Source of the DNA: CAYFNK01 sp964474895
GTDB taxonomy: Archaea; Nanobdellota; Nanobdellia; SCGC-AAA011-G17; PNOQ01
Assembly: GCA_964474895.1 (NCBI GenBank)
Contig: CAYYUK010000001.1
Location: 113,933 to 177,932, forward strand
DNA: 64,000 nucleotides
Direction of reading: 5' to 3'
The notes under the pieces are model-generated. The model worked only from the letters and a program-made list of their open reading frames with translations, made no database searches and was not told where the DNA came from. The position numbers and the translations under genes are program-made. This document shows, piece by piece, positions 17,845 to 26,714 of this stretch. Numbering within the stretch: position 1 is the stretch's first letter; each line of letters begins with the position of its first letter.

Positions 17845-18419
17845 TGGCTTTAGATTTTAGGTCTCTTTTTCTTGAAATGCAGATGTCTGGCTTTTATGAA
17901 TATGTTTTACCTTTTTTGATTGTGTTTATTGTAATCTTTGCAGTTTTAGAGAAAACTTATATTCTGGGTTCAGAAAAAGATAAAAATGGAGAAAGAGTTC
18001 CACGAACAAATCTTAATGCCCTTCTTGGTGTTATTTTGGGGTTAGTTTTGTTGTTGCAACCAGATATAAGATTAGTTGAATATATGAACCTTTATTTATC
18101 TAAAATGTCGTTCTTTATTGTATTGGCTGTTATGGCGATGCTTGTAATTGCCCTGTTTGCTGGGAAAGATGAAGATGGTAAAATGTTTTCTGGCTTTGGT
18201 ATGCTTTTTGCAGTCATAGTTGCTATTGGTGCTGTTTTGTGGTCCTTGAATTCCTCATATGGGGGATATGGGTGGACTTCTTTACCCTATTGGGTTACAG
18301 ATGAGATTCTTAGTCTTATACTCTTTGTTGTGATAGTTGGCGTAATTATAGCTACAGTTACTAAGAAAGCATCCAAAGAGGGAAGGGGGGAGAAATTTAC
18401 TCTTAGGAGTGCACACTAA
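17844..18419 (+). CDS. Membrane protein B of a three-paralogue cluster
   Basis: 191 aa, polytopic, with the same N-terminal motif as its neighbours (YVLPFLIVFIVIFAVLEKTY). A hydrophilic insert KDKNGERVPRT follows the first helix, and the basic tail KKASKEGRGEK is probably cytoplasmic. TAATG overlaps at both ends couple it to its neighbours. Function unknown. Confidence 0.75.
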   Translation: MALDFRSLFLEMQMSGFYEYVLPFLIVFIVIFAVLEKTYILGSEKDKNGERVPRTNLNALLGVILGLVLLLQPDIRLVEYMNLYLSKMSFFIVLAVMAMLVIALFAGKDEDGKMFSGFGMLFAVIVAIGAVLWSLNSSYGGYGWTSLPYWVTDEILSLILFVVIVGVIIATVTKKASKEGRGEKFTLRSAH

Positions 18420-18919
18420 TGGCAACTTTTTTGGATATTGGGTTGCTTGAATATTTTTTACCTCTCTTTAGTTTTGTTTTGATTCTTGTTTTGGTTTATG
18501 CTATTTTGCAAAAGACCAAGCTATTAGGTGGTAAAGGTTGGATTGATGTTACTGTAGCAGTCATAGTTTCTTTAGTTGCCATGTTTTCGGGATCAGTTTT
18601 TGATTTTACAAATATAGTGGTTCCTTGGTTTGTCATTCTGATGGTTGCTGTTGTGATGTTTGGTTTGGTTGCTTCTTTTTCTTTTGGAAGCGATATAGCA
18701 GATATACCAATTTTTAAGTCCCTTGCACTTTGGTTACCTTTGATAATTATAGTTTGGTCTATTACTGTCGTTTTTGGTCCGGTGTTTACTCCTTATTCTC
18801 CTGGGGCTAATTCTGAATGGGAAGCAATGAGAACTCTTTTCCATCCACGTGTTTTAGGGGCAATAGTTATGATTTTGGTTGTACTTTTTACTACAAAAGT
18901 TGTTGTCGAGAATACGTAA
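18419..18919 (+). CDS. Membrane protein C of a three-paralogue cluster
   Basis: 166 aa with about five helices. It opens LDIGLLEYFLPLFSFVLILV, then AILQKTKLLGGKGWIDV, recognisably the same motif as proteins A and B. A predicted outside loop contains VFGPVFTPYSPGANSEW. Its stop codon abuts the stop of the convergent coiled-coil gene without spacing. Function unknown; it probably assembles with A and B. Confidence 0.72.
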   Translation: MATFLDIGLLEYFLPLFSFVLILVLVYAILQKTKLLGGKGWIDVTVAVIVSLVAMFSGSVFDFTNIVVPWFVILMVAVVMFGLVASFSFGSDIADIPIFKSLALWLPLIIIVWSITVVFGPVFTPYSPGANSEWEAMRTLFHPRVLGAIVMILVVLFTTKVVVENT

Positions 18920-19492
18920 TTATTTTATTTTTTGTGTGACTCTTTCCAAATCTTTAATATTTTTTGTTAATGGGGCAATTATATTTCCTAATACTTTTTC
19001 TAGTGCTTTTATTTCTGCTCCCAGATCCTGTATTCCTTCACCATATTCAGAAACTTTTCCAAGAACTGCTTTTTGCAAATTTTCAAATCTGTTTTGTACC
19101 CTTAAGATTTCTTGCTTTGTTCCTGCAAGATCTGTGTCCATTTTTTCTTTCCAAAGTTTTAAATCTCCAAATCCTCTTATTAGTTCATCCCATTTTTCTC
19201 CAACTATTGATTCAGCAATTTCTTCTATCATATCATAACTTGCTCTTTCTGGAGAAGGCTCTTGAAAATTTGTATGTTGAATTGGTTGTGACTGTGATTT
19301 GAATGTTGGTTTCATGTGTGAAATATCTCTTACAGGAACTTCTCTTTCTTCTTTTTGTGCAGGAGCTTCTGTTGGAGAAGGGGCATCTTCTAATCCCGGA
19401 GGAATTCCTTCGGGTGTTGATCTTTGATGCACTGCGTTTTTAACATCTAGAATTTCTCTATTGTTTTCAAAACCCTCTTTTTGTTTTTCCAT
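18920..19492 (-). CDS. Coiled-coil protein, possible ArlC/D/E-like accessory factor
   Basis: 190 aa. The first 75 residues are disordered and rich in Pro, Glu and Gln. The rest is helical, with EKWDELIRGFGDLKLWKEKM followed by heptads to the C-terminus. It sits one base after a second coiled-coil gene and diverges from the ATPase gene. In archaella, soluble coiled-coil proteins ArlC/D/E accompany the ATPase. That analogy rests on position and architecture only; no diagnostic motif is visible. Confidence 0.6.
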   Translation of the reverse strand: MEKQKEGFENNREILDVKNAVHQRSTPEGIPPGLEDAPSPTEAPAQKEEREVPVRDISHMKPTFKSQSQPIQHTNFQEPSPERASYDMIEEIAESIVGEKWDELIRGFGDLKLWKEKMDTDLAGTKQEILRVQNRFENLQKAVLGKVSEYGEGIQDLGAEIKALEKVLGNIIAPLTKNIKDLERVTQKIK

Positions 19493-19493
19493 C

Positions 19494-19853
19494 TTATTTT
19501 GTTTGATTTTTCTTTATTAGTTCAATTACGTCATCTTCAGTTACAACGTTTAATGGATTCCACATATTAATATACTTTTCTAAAATTTTTACCTGTTCTT
19601 TTTTTGCAAATAGTTTTAATTCATTTATTATGTCTTTCATAGTATTTTTTAAAAGTTCAATGCTCTCTTTTACTTCTTTTAAATCTTCGTTTACTGATTT
19701 TACTTCGATATTAAGAGACTTGTAATGGTCAACCATATTTTGGTTAATCATAAGAATTCTTTCTCTGGTTAAGTTGTATTTTCCTTCAAGAATCCTTATT
19801 CTGGTGTTTAGGTCATTTAAATCCGCACCCATATTTTGTTGGACAGTATCCAT
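19494..19853 (-). CDS. Short coiled-coil protein, possible ArlC/D/E-like accessory factor
   Basis: 119 aa, almost entirely helical heptads from residue 10 to 90, ending with a small conserved-looking cap EKYINMWNPLNVVTEDDVIE. It is the first gene of the leftward pair, with its start 82 bp from the divergent ATPase start. Together with the 190-aa protein it may form the cytoplasmic scaffold of the pilus-like machine (inference). Confidence 0.6.
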   Translation of the reverse strand: MDTVQQNMGADLNDLNTRIRILEGKYNLTRERILMINQNMVDHYKSLNIEVKSVNEDLKEVKESIELLKNTMKDIINELKLFAKKEQVKILEKYINMWNPLNVVTEDDVIELIKKNQTK

Positions 19854-19934
19854 TTTAAACGAAAGTTATTTTAAGATAGGTAATATATAAGACTATGAAT
19901 ATTAAAGGTTATGTTATTTTTTTAAAGTGGTGAT

Positions 19935-22244
19935 ATGATGGGAACTGGAGATAGTTTGAAACCTGGTGAGTACGAGCTTATTAGGGAAGGAAAGCAAGAA
20001 GTTATGAAAATTAATTTTATTGGTGTTCCTTATTCTCCATCCATTGAAGATGATAAGATTACTATGGCGATGGTTGTTGATCGGCTAATTGAAGTTCCAA
20101 GCGTTAGCAGAATAATTCTTTCAGCAGATAGAAACTACCAATATGGTATTGATCAGATTCAGATGCTAAGGGAGATTGCTAACATTTATATTTATTTAAC
20201 AAGACAGAAAGGAGTTCTATCTCTTTCATCTTTGGGTACTAGTATGGAATATGCCCAAATGTATCCTTCTAGATTTTCAGATATACAATATATTGTCAAC
20301 AATCTTTTGAAAGGAGATCCAATAGGTGCTTATGTTGAACTTAAGAGAATAATGAGGGAACAAAAAATAAGATTAAAAAATGCTAAAGGTCCCTTTGCGG
20401 TCCGAGATGAAACCGCATATTTTAAATCACTGACTGAAATTTTTGAGGTTGTCAATAAGTCTACTTTGATTTCTCAATTGAAGTCTGAATTGGATGGGCA
20501 TGTTTTGGGTGATAGATCTATTTATTCTAGATCTTTTAGACCAATGATATCTCCTAATTTTATGTTTACCAGATTAATGGCAAGAGTTCCTGTAGATTCT
20601 GATGAAATAGATAATTATTCATTGAATGATGGATCTCAAATAATGATTTTTGAGCCTTCAGATGGTGTGAATATATTGTACCATTTAGCTCCTCCGGAAT
20701 TTAATTTACCCGAAGATCATGTTTGGCTTTTGGATCTTGCAAGGGTTGTTATGTCCGAACACAAGCCAACTACTGCAGAATTTACAGATCCTATTAGAAT
20801 AAGACAAACTTTTCTTAATATTGGTAAAGATCTTCTTAATGAGTTGGCAGCAAGTAAAGGAATCGCATTAAGCTATGAAGAGTCTGGGAAACTCGCTGAA
20901 ATTTTAATTAGATATACTATTGGTTTTGGATTGATTGAGGTTTTACTTTCTGATCCAAAGGTACAAGATATTTCAGTAAATGCTCCGATCGGCGAAGCAC
21001 CAATTTTTATTGTTCATCAAGATTATGGTGAATGTCTAACAAACATAACACCTAGTTCAGACGATGGTGAAAGTTGGGCTACCAAATTTAGGATAATGTC
21101 TGGTAGGCCTCTTGACGAAGCTAATCCTGTTTTAGATACTGAACTAGTTCTTTCTAAATTTAGGGCAAGAGTGTCTATTATTACAAGCCCCCTAAATCCT
21201 GTTGGTATTGCTTATGCGTTTAGAAGACATAGAGAGAAACCATGGACATTGCCTTTATTTATAGATAACAATATGATAAGTTCCCTTGGGGCGGGTTTGT
21301 TGAGTTTTTTGATTGATGGTTCTAGAACTCTTTTGATTGCAGGTACAAGAAGTAGTGGTAAAACTTCTTTATTGGGATCCTGTTTGGTTGAGATAATGAG
21401 AAAATATAGAATTATTACTGTTGAAGATACATTAGAACTTCCAGTTAGTTCTATGAGGGGGCTTGGATATAATATTCAACCAATGAAAGTTAGATCTGCT
21501 TTGGCTGCAGGAGGTACAGAGTTACCTGCTGAAGAAGGAATAAGAACAAGTTTAAGATTGGGGGATAGCAGTTTAATTGTTGGTGAGGTAAGAAGTAAAG
21601 AAGCTCTTGCATTATATGAGGCAATGAGGGTTGGTGCTTTGGCTAATGTTGTTGCAGGCACAATTCACGGTGGTAGCCCTTATTCTGTTTTCGATAGGGT
21701 TGTGAATGATTTGGGTGTGCCCAAAACTAGTTTCAAGGCCACAGATATAATTGTTGTTGCGAATCCAGTTAAGTCTCCTGATGGACTGCATAAGATTAGA
21801 AGAGTTACGAGTATAACTGAAGTTAGGAAGGAATGGGAGAACGATCCTTTGGCAGAAGGAGCGTTTGTTGATCTCATGGTTTATAATCATAAAACAGATC
21901 AGCTTGAACCTACAGATAGTTTAATTAATGGAGATTCTGAAATTATAAAATCTATTGCAGGTAGTGTAAAAGAGTGGGCAGGAAATTGGGATGCTGCATG
22001 GGAGAATATTTTGTTAAGGGCGAAAATAAAAGAAACCCTAGTCGATGTTGCTAATAAAATAGAGCGGAAGGATTTGCTAGAGGCAGAATTTTCAACAAAA
22101 GCGAATGATGTATTTCATAAGCTTTCGGATGAAGTTTTAACTAACTTTGGCGTTTTAGACAGCGAGAAAATCTTTTTTAGGTGGAATGAATGGTTTAAGA
22201 AAGAGATAAAAAAAGAGGTGCCTAATGTCGATATCGAAAGATGA
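19935..22244 (+). CDS. Type IV pilus/secretion ATPase (TadA/ArlI/VirB11 family)
   Basis: Hexameric motor ATPase of 769 aa, larger than typical because of N- and C-terminal extensions. A long N-terminal domain (about 1-330) precedes the conserved core, with an arginine-rich segment AYAFRRHREKPWTLP near 430, Walker A AGTRSSGKT near 469-477, an Asp-box-like ITVEDTLELP near 493, Walker B SSLIVGEVR near 543, and a His box ANVVAGTIHGG near 570. A GTGGTGAT ribosome site precedes ATG 19935; ATG 19938 is also possible. It overlaps the platform gene by 20 bases, typical of ATPase/platform pairs. Confidence 0.92.
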   Translation: MMGTGDSLKPGEYELIREGKQEVMKINFIGVPYSPSIEDDKITMAMVVDRLIEVPSVSRIILSADRNYQYGIDQIQMLREIANIYIYLTRQKGVLSLSSLGTSMEYAQMYPSRFSDIQYIVNNLLKGDPIGAYVELKRIMREQKIRLKNAKGPFAVRDETAYFKSLTEIFEVVNKSTLISQLKSELDGHVLGDRSIYSRSFRPMISPNFMFTRLMARVPVDSDEIDNYSLNDGSQIMIFEPSDGVNILYHLAPPEFNLPEDHVWLLDLARVVMSEHKPTTAEFTDPIRIRQTFLNIGKDLLNELAASKGIALSYEESGKLAEILIRYTIGFGLIEVLLSDPKVQDISVNAPIGEAPIFIVHQDYGECLTNITPSSDDGESWATKFRIMSGRPLDEANPVLDTELVLSKFRARVSIITSPLNPVGIAYAFRRHREKPWTLPLFIDNNMISSLGAGLLSFLIDGSRTLLIAGTRSSGKTSLLGSCLVEIMRKYRIITVEDTLELPVSSMRGLGYNIQPMKVRSALAAGGTELPAEEGIRTSLRLGDSSLIVGEVRSKEALALYEAMRVGALANVVAGTIHGGSPYSVFDRVVNDLGVPKTSFKATDIIVVANPVKSPDGLHKIRRVTSITEVRKEWENDPLAEGAFVDLMVYNHKTDQLEPTDSLINGDSEIIKSIAGSVKEWAGNWDAAWENILLRAKIKETLVDVANKIERKDLLEAEFSTKANDVFHKLSDEVLTNFGVLDSEKIFFRWNEWFKKEIKKEVPNVDIER

Positions 22245-24363
22245 GATAGATAAAATATTGAAGAAATATCAATCCAGATTGAATAAACAGATGGGTTCTA
22301 CTGATGTTAAAAACTATCAGCCTAGCTCTGAATTTTCTAGAGAATATACAAAATTTAAGGAAGAAGCTATGCCTAAACGTTTGAGTGTATATGAAAAACT
22401 GTGTAATTTTTCTGAGACAGTAATAAAGGTTAAACCTTCTGACAAGGATGTAGGACCTTTGCAGGAAAGCATAAGAATTGCTCATTTGAATTTGACTCCA
22501 ACTGGTGCAGCCAGTTTTTCTTTGTTGTTTGTTTCGTTAGTTGTTTTATTTTCTTTGTTTGCTGGAGGAGCGTCTTATTTTGTTTCTGGATTCAAAAGTT
22601 TTGGAGGACTTCTTTCTGCAATTATTGTTTCGCTAGTTGCAATTTTGTTAATTAAACCAATTACAAGATATCCAATTAATATTGCAACCAAATGGAGATT
22701 AAAGGCAAGTGATCAAATGGTTCTATGTGTTTTGTATATGGTAATTTATATGAGGCACACTTCTAATTTTGAAAATGCAATTAAATTTGCTTCCGAACAT
22801 GTTGGAGAACCCCTTTCTTTAGATCTTAGGAAAATATTTTGGGATGTTGAAACTGGAAAGTATCCTACCTTGAAAGAGTCTTTGGAAACTTATCTCAAAT
22901 ATTGGAGAAAATACAATCTTGAATTCGTTAATGCCATGCATCTTTTGGAAAGTAGTTTGTATGAACCAAGCGAAGAAAGGAGATTAAGTTTGCTTGACAA
23001 ATCCTTGGAAGTTATTCTCGAGGGTACATATGATCGGATGTTGAAATATGCTCATGATTTGCAGAGTCCAATTACGATGTTGCATATGTTGGGTGTTATT
23101 TTGCCTATTTTGGGTTTAGTTATCTTTCCACTTATAGGAACTTTTCTTGGTGGTGTTAAATGGTATTATCTTGCAATTGTGTATAACATTGCTTTACCGT
23201 TGATTGTTTATAATGTTGGAGTTAATCTTTTGAATAAAAGGCCTGCAGGTTATGGGGAAACTAAATTAGACATCGCTCCTAAAAAAGGAGTTTTAGCAGT
23301 TGCTTGGTTTATTTTCCTTGCATTTTTGATTATTGGATTGTTACCTTTCATAATTCATTTTATTTCTCCAGGTTTTGATGTTTCTTTATATGGTGATCCA
23401 GCAACTGGGGAGAAACTGTTGGATTTTGAGTTGGCAGGAGATAAATATTATGGTCCTTTTGGTATGGGTGCTTTAATATTAAGTTTCTTTATTCCTCTTG
23501 GATTAGCTTTGTCTCTTTCGATGTATTACAAATCCAAATCTAAAATTGGAAAGAAGATTAGAGATGAAACTAAAAGGTTAGAAAGCGAATTTTCAACAGG
23601 AATCTTTCAATTAGGAACTAGAATTGGTGATGGTGTGCCATCTGAAGTTGCTTTTGATGATGTTTCGAAAACATTGGAAGGCACGCCTGTTGGCAAATTT
23701 TTTAGAATGGTCCATACTAATTTGAGTACTGCTGGAATGAGTTTAAAGAATGCAATTTTCAGTAGGGAAAGGGGAGCAATAAAGGATTATCCAAGCCCAT
23801 TGGTTAAAAGTTCAATGGAAGTTTTAGTTGAAAGCTCTAGGAAAGGTCCAAAAGTTGTTTCACAATCTTTGTTGAGTATTTCTACTTATGTAAATAATGT
23901 TAAGAGAATAAATGAAAGACTGAAAGATCTTCTTGCCGAGATTATTTCTAGCATGAAGAGTCAAATTAATTTCATGGCCCCTGTTATTGCGGGTATTGTT
24001 GTTGGAATAGCGAGTATGATTGTTGGTATAATTTCTAAATTGGGATATATGTTACAGCAAGTTAATTCCGGTGGCACTGATTTTTCTGTTGATATTGTTA
24101 ATCTAAGTAGTTTGTTTCAGAAAACTCAAACAATTCCAAGTTATTTTTTCCAGTTAATTGTTGGGATTTATATCGTTCAGATAATTTATATTTTGACAAT
24201 TATTTCGAATGGTATAGAACATGGAGCAGATAAATTAAATGAACAGTATAGTTTGAGTAAGAATTTAAAGAGGGGCTTTTTGTTGTACTTTGTTATTGCA
24301 GTTGTTGTTGTTATTCTCTTTAATATGATTGCAGGATCTGTTTTGAGTTCAACTCAAATTTAG
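22225..24363 (+). CDS. Pilus/secretion platform protein (TadC/ArlJ/T2SSF-like)
   Basis: 712-aa integral membrane platform that couples the ATPase to pilin assembly. An N-terminal soluble region of about 85 residues is followed by a helix pair, a first T2SSF cytoplasmic domain (about 155-275), a cluster of helices (about 280-440), a second T2SSF domain (about 450-580) and terminal helices. The duplicated T2SSF layout matches archaeal TadC/ArlJ-type proteins. It is followed by the pilin-like genes on the same strand. Confidence 0.9.
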   Translation: MSISKDEIDKILKKYQSRLNKQMGSTDVKNYQPSSEFSREYTKFKEEAMPKRLSVYEKLCNFSETVIKVKPSDKDVGPLQESIRIAHLNLTPTGAASFSLLFVSLVVLFSLFAGGASYFVSGFKSFGGLLSAIIVSLVAILLIKPITRYPINIATKWRLKASDQMVLCVLYMVIYMRHTSNFENAIKFASEHVGEPLSLDLRKIFWDVETGKYPTLKESLETYLKYWRKYNLEFVNAMHLLESSLYEPSEERRLSLLDKSLEVILEGTYDRMLKYAHDLQSPITMLHMLGVILPILGLVIFPLIGTFLGGVKWYYLAIVYNIALPLIVYNVGVNLLNKRPAGYGETKLDIAPKKGVLAVAWFIFLAFLIIGLLPFIIHFISPGFDVSLYGDPATGEKLLDFELAGDKYYGPFGMGALILSFFIPLGLALSLSMYYKSKSKIGKKIRDETKRLESEFSTGIFQLGTRIGDGVPSEVAFDDVSKTLEGTPVGKFFRMVHTNLSTAGMSLKNAIFSRERGAIKDYPSPLVKSSMEVLVESSRKGPKVVSQSLLSISTYVNNVKRINERLKDLLAEIISSMKSQINFMAPVIAGIVVGIASMIVGIISKLGYMLQQVNSGGTDFSVDIVNLSSLFQKTQTIPSYFFQLIVGIYIVQIIYILTIISNGIEHGADKLNEQYSLSKNLKRGFLLYFVIAVVVVILFNMIAGSVLSSTQI

Positions 24364-24399
24364 AAATTATTATAAGTTGTAGAATTGAGGGAATTGAAT

Positions 24400-24519
24400 A
24401 TGGGAAAGAAAGGTGAGCTAGGTACTTATTTGAAGTATATCTTTATTATACTTATAGTGCTTCTGATGATTTATTTGTTTTATAAATCTGTTATGGGGAG
24501 GATTGGTAGTTTTGGATAA
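24400..24519 (+). CDS. 39-aa pilin-like microprotein
   Basis: Reads MGKKG then ELGTYLKYIFIILIVLLMIY and a short tail. The KKG/E junction before a hydrophobic helix is a class III (prepilin) signal. After predicted cleavage only about 34 residues remain, essentially a bare pilin helix. A GAGGGAATTG ribosome site precedes it. The next gene starts inside its 3' end. Such minimal subunits could act as fillers, primers or spacers in a filament (inference). Confidence 0.7.
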   Translation: MGKKGELGTYLKYIFIILIVLLMIYLFYKSVMGRIGSFG

Positions 24520-25324
24520 AAAAGGTTCTACGCTTAAAGTAATTGTATTTGCGATTATTGCATTAGTTCTGGGGGGGATATTGTATGCTATTGTTGTAAG
24601 CTATTTTTCAATAGGTGGAGATAGTGTCGATAGAGAACTGTGCAAAGATAGTGTTTTGTTACAAGCGAGATCAAAGGTGATCGGTACACCACTTATTGAA
24701 GATTTGAGGTGTGGAACAAATGGAATTGAAATAGATGACTTGGATGAGAATGAAATTTATTCTGAAATTGCGGGAGAGATGTATGATTGCTGGAAGCAGT
24801 TTGGAAAGGGAGATATTGATTTTTTAGATGATCGTGATTGGGGAACTGGAAATAATTGGTGCTTTATTTGTTCTAGAATTGATTTTGATGAAAGTGTTCA
24901 AGAAAAATATCCTGAAATTGATGGGTTATTTACGTATCTTAAAGATGAGCCATTGCCTTTGAAACCCGATGAAACCTTTTTTACTTATATTTATGGAGAT
25001 GTTTCTGAAGATATAGATCCACAAGAGTTCGATTATCCTTACCCCACTACAGGGCCCTTTTATGTTGTATTTTTTGGAGATAAGAGGTTTGAAATTTTGG
25101 CTTCTGAGTCAAGGGATTTGGTTTCAATAGTTTCTGAGATAGGCGGTTCGATTTGGGTAGGGGCGAAAATTGGTTTGAAGTTTGGAAAGGCAGCTGGAGT
25201 AAAGGGTGCAATTATTGGGAGTATTGCAGGAGTAGTTCTTCATTATTCTAGTACGAAAACAGGATATGTTAGTGGATTGTATGTTGGACCTTCTGCTGAA
25301 ATGATAGAAAGGTGTAGGCAATGA
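24512..25324 (+). CDS. Pilin-like secreted protein with class III signal
   Basis: 270 aa. The TTG at 24512 gives MDKKG-STLKVIVFAIIALVLGG, a prepilin-type start about 10 bases after GGGGAGG; an earlier TTG at 24503 would sit on that site. The extracellular part has several cysteines (for example DCW, NNWCFIC and ERC at the C-terminus), so disulphides are likely. A Gly/Ala-rich stretch near residues 215-250 (KIGLKFGKAAGVKGAIIG) looks membrane-active or glycine-zipper-like. The globular domain is not recognised. Confidence 0.75.
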   Translation: MDKKGSTLKVIVFAIIALVLGGILYAIVVSYFSIGGDSVDRELCKDSVLLQARSKVIGTPLIEDLRCGTNGIEIDDLDENEIYSEIAGEMYDCWKQFGKGDIDFLDDRDWGTGNNWCFICSRIDFDESVQEKYPEIDGLFTYLKDEPLPLKPDETFFTYIYGDVSEDIDPQEFDYPYPTTGPFYVVFFGDKRFEILASESRDLVSIVSEIGGSIWVGAKIGLKFGKAAGVKGAIIGSIAGVVLHYSSTKTGYVSGLYVGPSAEMIERCRQ

Positions 25325-25473
25325 AAAGGGGAGAGATTGTTTGGGATAAGTTAGGGAAGTGGATTTTATTATTAGTACTTTTGATCATTTTATTGATGTT
25401 GGCTTATACACAAAAAGAGAATTTCATAAATGCACTTGAGAGTTTGAAAACTGCTTTGAGGTTTGGAGGCTAA
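25321..25473 (+). CDS. 50-aa pilin-like microprotein
   Basis: Begins MKRG-EIVWDKLGKWILLL, so the RG/E junction again precedes a hydrophobic helix (LLVLLIILLMLAY), with a short amphipathic tail NFINALESLKTALRFGG. Its ATG overlaps the previous stop (ATGA) and the ribosome site of the next gene lies in its last codons. It is a second minimal pilin-like subunit in the array. Confidence 0.65.
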   Translation: MKRGEIVWDKLGKWILLLVLLIILLMLAYTQKENFINALESLKTALRFGG

Positions 25474-25474
25474 G

Positions 25475-26086
25475 ATGCGAATAGCCATGCCACATATAAT
25501 TGCAGCAGTTTTAGTAATACTTATTGTGGTAGTTGTTTTATTTTTTACTACTCCTGTTTTTAATAAACTTAAAGAGCAGATTGGATTTGGTACTGATTTG
25601 AGTGCTGAAGAGACACAGGCACAAATAAAAGCCAGGGAAATCTTTGTTGATGGAGTTTATCCTATTTTGGATGATTGTTCAAAAAGTAGGAATGTTAGTT
25701 GTTTTTGTACTGATGAAAAGTTTGAATTTCCGACTAGTTACACATTAGATATTTATGATGATGGTGGAATGAGGGTCGAACTGATCAATCATTTGGGTGG
25801 AAGTGTTGAGGATCGTTTATTATCGGATATTAAGCCTTGTATTGGTTGGAAAGTTGGTTTTGATTTGTCTGGATTCGGTTATGTTCAGGACGGTAAAGTT
25901 ACTCTGAGATATAACTATGCTCCTTCTCCTTTGATTGAGTTTTTTGATTTGGGTGAAGATAAGTTCATAAGTAAACCTTTTGATTTGAGTTACGTTTTCT
26001 ATAAGCCACGGGAAGGGCATATTTGTGTTTTGACGGAAGAATATGCTTCAGCTAAGAGGGTTGTTGGTGGGGGTATCTGTGAGTAG
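25475..26086 (+). CDS. Pilin-cluster exported protein, signal anchored
   Basis: 203 aa from ATG 25475, preceded by GGAGG at 25466; an upstream TTG would add four residues only. The N-terminus MRIAMPHIIAAVLVILIVVV lacks a clear KG site, so it may be anchored by an uncleaved helix or be cleaved after Ala. The outside part has cysteine pairs (DDCSKSRNVSCFC) and beta-rich sequence. Its role in the pilus-like complex is inferred from the operon only. Confidence 0.65.
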   Translation: MRIAMPHIIAAVLVILIVVVVLFFTTPVFNKLKEQIGFGTDLSAEETQAQIKAREIFVDGVYPILDDCSKSRNVSCFCTDEKFEFPTSYTLDIYDDGGMRVELINHLGGSVEDRLLSDIKPCIGWKVGFDLSGFGYVQDGKVTLRYNYAPSPLIEFFDLGEDKFISKPFDLSYVFYKPREGHICVLTEEYASAKRVVGGGICE

Positions 26087-26094
26087 TAATCAAA

Positions 26095-26107
26095 AGATTT
26101 AAATAAT
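26095..26107 (+). promoter_or_regulatory. Internal promoter in pilin cluster
   Basis: GATTTAAATAATA lies in the only sizeable gap of the cluster, about 35-45 bases before the TTG start at 26142, which has its own AGGTGA site. It probably starts a separate transcript. Confidence 0.45.
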
Positions 26108-26141
26108 AAGAATTAAGATTATCAAATAGAGGTGAAGATAT

Positions 26142-26525
26142 TTGAAAAATAAGAAAGGTCAAACGCTTTCAATTAATACTGTCATTATTACTATTCTTGC
26201 TATTTTTGTTTTAGTTCTGATTGTTGTTGCACTTACAGGGGGATTTGGTAATTTTGTCGATTGGTGGAACAATGTTTTTACTGGTAGCGGAATAGATAGT
26301 CAGAAAGCAGCCTTGCAATGTAATGGGTTCTGTGAGTCTTATCAAACAACAGGGAGTGTCCAATTTGCTGAGAATTATTGTACCAAAGAGTTCAATATTG
26401 ATAGTGACGGCGATAATAAAGGAGATATTACTTTGATTTGCCCCGATATAGTCACTGTTTCGTGTTCAGTCATTGATGACTATGAATCTGATGTAGGCGA
26501 GATTGGCTGTGAAGCTTTCTCTTAG
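26142..26525 (+). CDS. Type IV pilin-like protein
   Basis: 127 aa with a TTG start preceded by GAGGTGAAG. The signal MKNKKG-QTLSINTVIITILAIFV is a textbook class III prepilin sequence. The mature part carries six cysteines, including CNGFC, and an Asp-rich DSDGDNKGD loop that could bind calcium. It is the first gene of its own transcription unit and pairs with the very similar signal of the next gene. Confidence 0.85.
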   Translation: MKNKKGQTLSINTVIITILAIFVLVLIVVALTGGFGNFVDWWNNVFTGSGIDSQKAALQCNGFCESYQTTGSVQFAENYCTKEFNIDSDGDNKGDITLICPDIVTVSCSVIDDYESDVGEIGCEAFS

Positions 26526-26528
26526 AAA

Positions 26529-26714
26529 ATGCTTGGTAAGAAAGGACAGGGATTATCAATAGAAACAATTATCATTTTAGTGATTGCTGTCCTTGTTTTG
26601 GTTGCTGTTATTTTAATCTTTAGTGGGCAGGCTGGTGAAATCTTCCAATCTGTTCAGGATTTTATTTCTGGAATAACTACACCAACTGTTGATGTTTCGG
26701 AGGCAGTGCAATGA
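26529..26714 (+). CDS. Short type IV pilin-like protein
   Basis: 61 aa: MLGKKG-QGLSIETIIILVIAVLVL with Glu close to the cleavage site, then a helical tail ending TVDVSEAVQ. It has no globular head, so it resembles helix-only pilins. It is probably a major or structural subunit candidate given the canonical signal (inference). Its stop overlaps the next ATG. Confidence 0.82.
   Translation: MLGKKGQGLSIETIIILVIAVLVLVAVILIFSGQAGEIFQSVQDFISGITTPTVDVSEAVQ

Noticed and set aside
19935..24363. Calling the ATPase/platform locus an archaellum operon
   Set aside because: No ArlH (KaiC-like), ArlF/G or archaellin-type gene is recognised; the RecA-fold gene at 31098 is clearly RadA with a helix-hairpin-helix domain.
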